Assembly (NCBI GenBank): GCA_003153875.1
Contig: PMBY01000465.1
Location: 1-10,613 of the forward strand
DNA: 10,613 bases
From: Myxococcales bacterium
GTDB lineage: Bacteria > Myxococcota > Polyangia > Fen-1088
Direction: 5' to 3'
Shown here: piece after piece, positions 6,946 to 10,613 of the stretch
Layout: the number at the start of each line of letters is the position of its first letter
Numbering within the stretch: position 1 is the stretch's first letter
The notes under the pieces: model-generated
What the model saw: the letters and a program-made list of their open reading frames with translations, nothing else
What the model was told of the DNA's origin: nothing
Databases searched by the model: none
Translations under genes and position numbers: made by a program

Positions 6946-6949
6946 ATGA
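6896..6949 (+). CDS. Possible 17-codon leader ORF coupled to hemW
   Basis: ATG 6896 is preceded at 5 nt by AGGGGA (6885-6890), a strong Shine-Dalgarno, and encodes MKNAEDARVEVARVQSL. Its TGA (6947-6949) overlaps the hemW ATG (6946-6948) as ATGA, the classic arrangement for translational coupling. hemW itself has no obvious ribosome binding site, so ribosomes terminating here could re-initiate on hemW. The peptide has no run of one amino acid that would suggest attenuation. It may be a chance ORF; the argument rests only on the Shine-Dalgarno and the overlap. Confidence 0.28.
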   Translation: MKNAEDARVEVARVQSL

Positions 6950-8178
6950 GCCCAGCCGACCCGGCCAGCGGCAGTCTGGATGCATCCCGCCCGCTGGGGG
7001 TGTACGTCCACGTCCCCTTCTGTCGGGCGCGCTGTCCCTACTGCGACTTCGCCACAACAGTGCGCGAGCCGATTCCGCACGACGACTACGCGGCGGCGGT
7101 CACGGCAGAACTTTCAGCGCGCGGGGGCTGGTTTCGCGGGGAGCGCGCCCCGGACTTGCGGTCGATCTACTTTGGTGGCGGAACCCCCGGCTTGTGGCGG
7201 CCCCAGGCCATCGGGCGGGTGATCGAGACCACGCGTCGGATCTTCGACGCGAGCGGGCCTCTGGAAATCACGGTAGAAACCAATCCCGGCGAGGTGACGG
7301 CGGAATCTGCAGCCGGCCTGCGCGCGGCTGGCGTGAACCGGGTGTCGCTCGGCATGCAGGCCTTTCAGGATCATCTGCTGGCCGCCATCGGTCGGCAGCA
7401 TAACGTCGCCGCCATCGCGGCGGCGGTCCAAAGCGTGCGGGGCGCAGGCATCGACAACCTGTGTGCGGATCTGATGTTCGGGCTTCCCGGGCAGACCATG
7501 GATGACTGGCGCCATTCGCTCGATGCGCTGGTGGCGCTGGCACCGGAGCACATCACCGCCTACGCCCTGACCATCGAGCGCGGCACGCCGTTTGGCGCTA
7601 TCGAGCGCGCGGGCAAGCTGCAGCGGCCCGACGATGAAACTGTGGCGGCTATGTACGGCACAGCGCACCAGGTGCTGCTGGCCGCCGGTTTTGAGCACTA
7701 CGAGATTTCTTCGTATGCGCGGCCGGGCCGGCGCGCCGTTCACAACACGCTGTATTGGACGGGCGGCGCTTATCTGGGCGTGGGCGCATCTGCGTCGTCG
7801 TTCCGGCCGCTGGTCGACGGAACTGGCTGGCGCTTTTCCAATCCGCGCGGTCTCACAACCTACTTGCGGTCAGCCGCGGCCCACCAAGGAAATCCGCTGG
7901 CGGCCAAGGTCGAGTGCCGCACGGCTGAGGACCTAGAAAACGAAGGTTTGTGGCTTGGCCTGCGAACCTGCGACGGCGTGGATCGCGCGGCCCATACGCG
8001 CCACTACGGCTGCGACGCGCTGGCGTCGCGCGAACGTGCCGCCGCAGCTCAGAAGTGCGTGGACGCGGGCTGGCTTCTGGTGGCGCCCGACCGCCTGCGC
8101 CTGACCCCCGCGGGATTTTTGTTTGCCGACGAGGTTTCGAGCCGTCTGTGGCTAGTACCGCCTCTCGAAGACTCGTAG
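6946..8178 (+). CDS. hemW: Radical SAM heme chaperone HemW
   Basis: 410-residue protein of the HemN/HemW (coproporphyrinogen III oxidase-like) family. The radical SAM cluster motif is HVPFCRARCPYCDF, with Cys26, Cys30 and Cys33 ligating the 4Fe-4S cluster. The residue after the last spacer is Phe35 rather than a fourth Cys, which is the HemW pattern and not the HemN CxxxCxxCxC pattern. Other family motifs are YFGGGTPGL (75-83, SAM binding), ETNPGE (111-116), RVSLGMQAF (132-140) and ADLMFGLPGQT (174-184); the C-terminal part is the size expected for the HemN_C domain. HemW binds heme and delivers it to heme proteins; it is not the coproporphyrinogen oxidase, despite frequent misannotation. The start at 6946 gives a short non-conserved head before GVYVHVPFC, and upstream in-frame sequence is low-complexity. 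In many bacteria hemW lies near hrcA-grpE-dnaK, as here, 272 bp before hrcA. Confidence 0.93.
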   Translation: MSPADPASGSLDASRPLGVYVHVPFCRARCPYCDFATTVREPIPHDDYAAAVTAELSARGGWFRGERAPDLRSIYFGGGTPGLWRPQAIGRVIETTRRIFDASGPLEITVETNPGEVTAESAAGLRAAGVNRVSLGMQAFQDHLLAAIGRQHNVAAIAAAVQSVRGAGIDNLCADLMFGLPGQTMDDWRHSLDALVALAPEHITAYALTIERGTPFGAIERAGKLQRPDDETVAAMYGTAHQVLLAAGFEHYEISSYARPGRRAVHNTLYWTGGAYLGVGASASSFRPLVDGTGWRFSNPRGLTTYLRSAAAHQGNPLAAKVECRTAEDLENEGLWLGLRTCDGVDRAAHTRHYGCDALASRERAAAAQKCVDAGWLLVAPDRLRLTPAGFLFADEVSSRLWLVPPLEDS

Positions 8179-8209
8179 CTGGTTGCGCGGTCGATGTGAC
8201 GGCGGCGGA

Positions 8210-8310
8210 GCCGGTAGCCGGTGGCCGATGGCCGGTGGCCGGATCCGACGGCCGGAACCGGACTCGGAACCCGATCCGGCTGCCGGTCCCGGCCCCGGAA
8301 CCGGCAACCC
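8210..8310. repeat. GC-rich simple repeat: heptamers then hexamer-like units
   Basis: From 8210 to 8244 there are five contiguous 7-nt units: GCCGGTA, GCCGGTG, GCCGATG, GCCGGTG and GCCGGAT. A degenerate continuation runs to 8257. The following 50 bases (8258-8310) are built from loosely 6-nt CCGG-rich units. The block lies between hemW and hrcA. It is probably a slippage-generated simple repeat. No hairpin with a T-tract occurs inside it, so it is not a normal terminator. Confidence 0.7.
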
Positions 8311-8420
8311 GCACGAGTCACATATTCCCAAGAAGCGGTACGAGGAGAACAATCTCAAGACGCAGAGTCGCGCGGCGACGCCAAGGTGCGCCGGAACCAA
8401 TCTCGAGGGCCGCCGTCTTC

Positions 8421-8450
8421 TTGGCCGCGGCCGGGTTTTCGAGCTAGATA
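8421..8450 (+). promoter_or_regulatory. Possible sigma70-type promoter abutting hrcA
   Basis: TTGGCC (8421-8426) and TAGATA (8445-8450) are separated by 18 nt and resemble -35 and -10 hexamers. The -10 ends directly at the first hrcA ATG, so transcription would start at about 8457, where a GTG codon lies in the hrcA frame. Use of this promoter would therefore imply a leaderless transcript beginning at that GTG. This is a weak match found by eye. No CIRCE inverted repeat (TTAGCACTC-N9-GAGTGCTAA) overlaps it. Confidence 0.25.
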
Positions 8451-9488
8451 ATGATGGTGAGTGACATTGGCGCCCGTGCGAAGAAGGTTCTGCACGCTGT
8501 CGTGTCCGAGTACCTCGCCACGGGCGAGGCAGTCGGGTCCGAGACGGTGGCGCACCGCTATCGCCTGGCGGTTTCCCCGGCCACGGTGCGCACTGTGATG
8601 AGCGAGCTGGAAGATCTGGGGATGCTGCGCCACCTGCACACCTCCGCGGGGCGCATCCCCACGGATCGCGGCCTACGCTACTACGTGGATGCGCTGCTGC
8701 GCGTGCGCAGCCTGTCTGTGCCCGAGCAGGAAGAGATCCGTGAGCGGCTCGGGCCGCTCAGCGACCCGCAAGAGATCATGCAAAGGGTGGCGCGCGTGCT
8801 GCGCGATCTTTCCCATCTGGCCGTGGTGGTGCAGGCGCCGCGTCCTGAGTCGGACGCAGTGTCGCACCTCGAGTTCGTGCGCCTGCGCGACGACCAGCTG
8901 CTGGCCGTCATCGCTTCGCACAGCGGCCAGATCCAGAACAAGCTCATCCCCGTCGATGCGTCTCTCTCTCCCAGCGATCTCGACCGCATCAACAACTACC
9001 TCAATGGCCTGGTGTCGGGCTTGACCCTGGACCAGATGCGCGGGCGGCTGGTGCGCGAGATCGAGAAGGAACGCGAGAGCTCGGCCCGCGATCCGGTGCT
9101 GGCGCAGGCGCTCAAGCTGGCCGTGGCCGCCACTCCCGCGGCCGAGCCGGGGGGCGACATTCTCCTCGATGGTCAGTCCAATCTATTGTCCGCGGCGGCT
9201 GACCTCGATCGGGCTCGCCGCGTTCTGCGCACGCTGGAAGAGAAGGACCAGATCGTCAAGCTGCTGGAGCGCACGCTCAATGCGCCCGGCATCTGCGTAT
9301 TCATCGGCGCCGAGGCCAACCTGGCGGACCTCACCGAAGTGTCGGTGGTGGCCGCCAGCTATGGCGGCGAGGATCGTCCCCTGGGAACCATTGGGGTGAT
9401 CGGCCCGTCGCGAATGAGTTATTGCAAGGTCATCCCTCTGGTAGACTTCACAGCCGACGTGATTACCGAGGTGCTTCCCCGACCCTGA
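8451..9488 (+). CDS. hrcA: Heat-inducible transcription repressor HrcA
   Basis: 345-residue HrcA, a normal length for the family. The N-terminal winged helix (about 5-80) has the family pattern ILxAVVxxYxxTGEPVGS (here VLHAVVSEYLATGEAVGS, 13-30) and the signature HTSAGRIPTDRGLRYYVD (63-80). The central and C-terminal part is the GAF-like dimerisation region, with VFIGAEA and the terminal block GVIGPSRMSYCKVIPLVDF. HrcA represses chaperone genes by binding CIRCE operators and is kept active by GroEL. Two ATGs in tandem (8451, 8454) and a GTG (8457) are all possible starts; no good Shine-Dalgarno is seen, and the first ATG is used by default. It heads the hrcA-grpE-dnaK cluster, and its stop overlaps the AAAGGAG that precedes grpE. 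No CIRCE element is visible upstream, so its target may be elsewhere, for example groESL. Confidence 0.95.
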   Translation: MMVSDIGARAKKVLHAVVSEYLATGEAVGSETVAHRYRLAVSPATVRTVMSELEDLGMLRHLHTSAGRIPTDRGLRYYVDALLRVRSLSVPEQEEIRERLGPLSDPQEIMQRVARVLRDLSHLAVVVQAPRPESDAVSHLEFVRLRDDQLLAVIASHSGQIQNKLIPVDASLSPSDLDRINNYLNGLVSGLTLDQMRGRLVREIEKERESSARDPVLAQALKLAVAATPAAEPGGDILLDGQSNLLSAAADLDRARRVLRTLEEKDQIVKLLERTLNAPGICVFIGAEANLADLTEVSVVAASYGGEDRPLGTIGVIGPSRMSYCKVIPLVDFTADVITEVLPRP

Positions 9489-9529
9489 AAGGAGCGCGCG
9501 GCTGCGTTTCGGCCGCGACGTTTTTCCCC
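9488..9529 (+). promoter_or_regulatory. grpE leader: strong Shine-Dalgarno followed by a GC hairpin and T5
   Basis: AAAGGAG (9488-9494) overlaps the hrcA stop but lies 35 nt from the grpE ATG. Between them CGCGGC (9497-9502) can pair with GCCGCG (9512-9517) across a 9-nt loop, followed by ACG and TTTTT (9521-9525). The structure looks like a short intrinsic terminator or attenuator. Alternatively, folding the 21-nt hairpin would bring the Shine-Dalgarno to an effective distance of about 14 nt from the ATG. No alternative in-frame ATG, GTG or TTG exists between the Shine-Dalgarno and 9530. The functional reading is inference. Confidence 0.4.
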
Positions 9530-10228
9530 ATGAGTGAGAACGACGAGTCTCAAGACAATCCCGGTTCCGACGCCGCGCCGCCTGCGGGCGATGAACAGGC
9601 GGCCGAGCGCCCCACGCCTGCGCCCGCGCCGGCACCCGCGGAACCGAGTCCCGCAGAGCGGGTGGCGGCGCTGGAAGCCGAGAAGGCCGAGCTGAAGGAC
9701 CGCATGCTTCGCATCGCGGCCGAGTTCGACAACTACAAGAAGCGCATGCGCAAGGAGGTGACCGAGCACGAGGTCAAGGCGCGCGAGGCGGTGCTGCGCG
9801 AGTTCTTGGAGATCGCGGACAACCTGGAGCGTGCCGTCTCTTCCTGGAAGGAAGGCGAGCAAAAGGACGTCAAGTCGGTCCAGGATGGCGTCGATCTGGT
9901 CTTGCGGCTTTTCAAGTCGAAGCTGGAACGCCATTCGGTGACGGCCATCGTGGCCAAGGGCCAGCCCTTCGACCCGCGCGTGCACGACGCGATTTCGCAA
10001 GCCCCCAGCGCCGATGTGCCACCCGGCACCGTGCTGCACGAACTGCAAAAGGGTTACCGCGTGGGTGAGCGGCTGCTTCGTCCGGCCCTGGTCGTGGTCG
10101 CAAAAGCGCCGCCCGCCTCGCCAGTTGAAACCAGTGACAAACCAGCCCCGACAGACGAATCGGCCGTGGGCGGTGTCGACATTGATGTGAACGGCGACGA
10201 CGACGGGACAGTAGGCAAGACCTCATGA
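9530..10228 (+). CDS. grpE: Nucleotide exchange factor GrpE
   Basis: 232-residue GrpE, the exchange factor that releases ADP from DnaK and works as a dimer in the cytoplasm. Residues 1-40 are an acidic, Ala/Pro-rich disordered head (APAPAPAEP). Residues 41-100 form the long coiled coil, including [20 protein letters not shown] (55-74). Residues 140-190 are the beta-domain that contacts DnaK, with FDPRVHDAI (147-155) and the family signature [20 protein letters not shown] (166-185). A 40-residue acidic tail (193-232, ending [14 protein letters not shown]) extends beyond the usual C-terminus. I chose the start at 9530 because upstream in-frame sequence overlaps hrcA and does not look like GrpE. 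Its stop overlaps the dnaK start as ATGA, which implies coupled translation. Confidence 0.95.
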   Translation: MSENDESQDNPGSDAAPPAGDEQAAERPTPAPAPAPAEPSPAERVAALEAEKAELKDRMLRIAAEFDNYKKRMRKEVTEHEVKAREAVLREFLEIADNLERAVSSWKEGEQKDVKSVQDGVDLVLRLFKSKLERHSVTAIVAKGQPFDPRVHDAISQAPSADVPPGTVLHELQKGYRVGERLLRPALVVVAKAPPASPVETSDKPAPTDESAVGGVDIDVNGDDDGTVGKTS

Positions 10229-10613
10229 GCCGCATAATCGGAATCGATCTGGGGACGACCAACTCGTGCGTGGCCGTGCTGGAGGGGATGGAGCCTCTGG
10301 TCATCCCCAATAGCGAGGGCTCGCGCACTACGCCTTCGGTGATCGCCCTGTCGGGCGACGGCGAGCCTTTGGTCGGCCAGATTGCGAAGCGACAAGCGGT
10401 CACCAACGCCGAGTCCACGGTGTCGGCGGTAAAGCGCCTGATGGGGCGCAAGCGCGCCGATCCCGAGGTTGACCGTCATACCAAGTCTTCGACCTATGAA
10501 GTCGTTGCGGCGAGCAACGGCGACGCGTGGGTGCGGGTCAAAGGCAAGGACTATCCGCCGGCGCAGCTCTCGGCCTTCGTTCTGGACAAGATGAGGAAGA
10601 CCGCCGAGGAGTA
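10225..10613 (+). CDS. dnaK: Molecular chaperone DnaK (Hsp70), 5' part
   Basis: The frame starts at ATG 10225, overlaps the grpE stop by 4 nt and runs off the right edge after 129 complete codons. It begins [20 protein letters not shown], the phosphate-1 ATP-binding motif of Hsp70. [33 protein letters not shown] and [20 protein letters not shown] follow, all in the expected order for the nucleotide-binding domain. The protein would be about 600-640 residues if complete. DnaK is the ATP-driven chaperone that GrpE recharges. Some substitutions relative to the usual family text (NAESTVSAV where NPENTVFAV is common) suggest it may be one of several DnaK paralogues, as many myxobacteria have, but its linkage to hrcA and grpE suggests it is the main housekeeping copy. 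Confidence 0.96.
   Translation, partial: MSRIIGIDLGTTNSCVAVLEGMEPLVIPNSEGSRTTPSVIALSGDGEPLVGQIAKRQAVTNAESTVSAVKRLMGRKRADPEVDRHTKSSTYEVVAASNGDAWVRVKGKDYPPAQLSAFVLDKMRKTAEE

Noticed and set aside
8408..8439. Hairpin GGCCGC...GCGGCC followed by GGGTTTT as a hemW terminator
   Set aside because: 13-nt loop, only four T and a GGG between stem and T-run; it also overlaps the proposed hrcA promoter. Too weak to call.

Overview
This window looks like a piece of chromosome from a high-GC, Myxococcota-type (deltaproteobacterial) organism. The clues are a GC-rich hrcA-grpE-dnaK heat-shock cluster, a large surface lipoprotein with the Cys-rich CxDGNPCTxDxC signature common in myxobacterial secreted proteins, and GC-rich intergenic repeats. 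The taxonomic call is inference; no rRNA or tRNA gene is present.

Layout. (1) Left end, minus strand: the first 67 codons of an exported protein (1-202), preceded by a complete 994-residue mosaic lipoprotein gene (325-3309). The lipoprotein joins a beta-helix-like polymer domain, a Cys-rich linker, two crystallin-type segments with calcium-motif matches, an unassigned middle region and a C-terminal crystallin pair. (2) A 334-bp divergent intergenic region (3310-3643). (3) Plus strand: an 878-residue fusion of PlsC acyltransferase, acyl carrier protein and AMP-forming fatty acid ligase (3644-6280). It resembles the lysophospholipid-reacylating enzyme Aas but carries its own carrier domain. A tiny two-helix membrane protein may follow (6385-6540). 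(4) A repeat-rich stretch (6535-6945) holds a 273-bp nested inverted repeat, a 9-nt tandem repeat and a possible 17-codon leader ORF whose stop overlaps the next start codon. (5) hemW (6946-8178), a radical SAM heme chaperone, then a 272-bp spacer with heptamer repeats. (6) hrcA (8451-9488), grpE (9530-10228) and the 5' part of dnaK (from 10225), in tandem.

How the genes fit together. hrcA-grpE-dnaK is a classical chaperone unit: HrcA is the heat-shock repressor, GrpE the nucleotide exchange factor and DnaK the Hsp70. grpE and dnaK overlap by 4 nt (ATGA), which implies translational coupling. A GC stem-loop followed by T5 separates a strong Shine-Dalgarno from the grpE start. No CIRCE operator is visible upstream of hrcA or grpE. 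The acyltransferase-ACP-ligase fusion could by itself activate a free fatty acid, load it on its own phosphopantetheine arm and transfer it to a lysolipid. The lipoprotein and the partial exported protein are cell-envelope or secreted products with no clear functional link to the rest.

The most interesting items are the trifunctional acyl-activation/transfer fusion, the nested inverted repeat element, and the lipoprotein mosaic whose base composition changes at its domain boundary. No complete new defence or mobile system was found.
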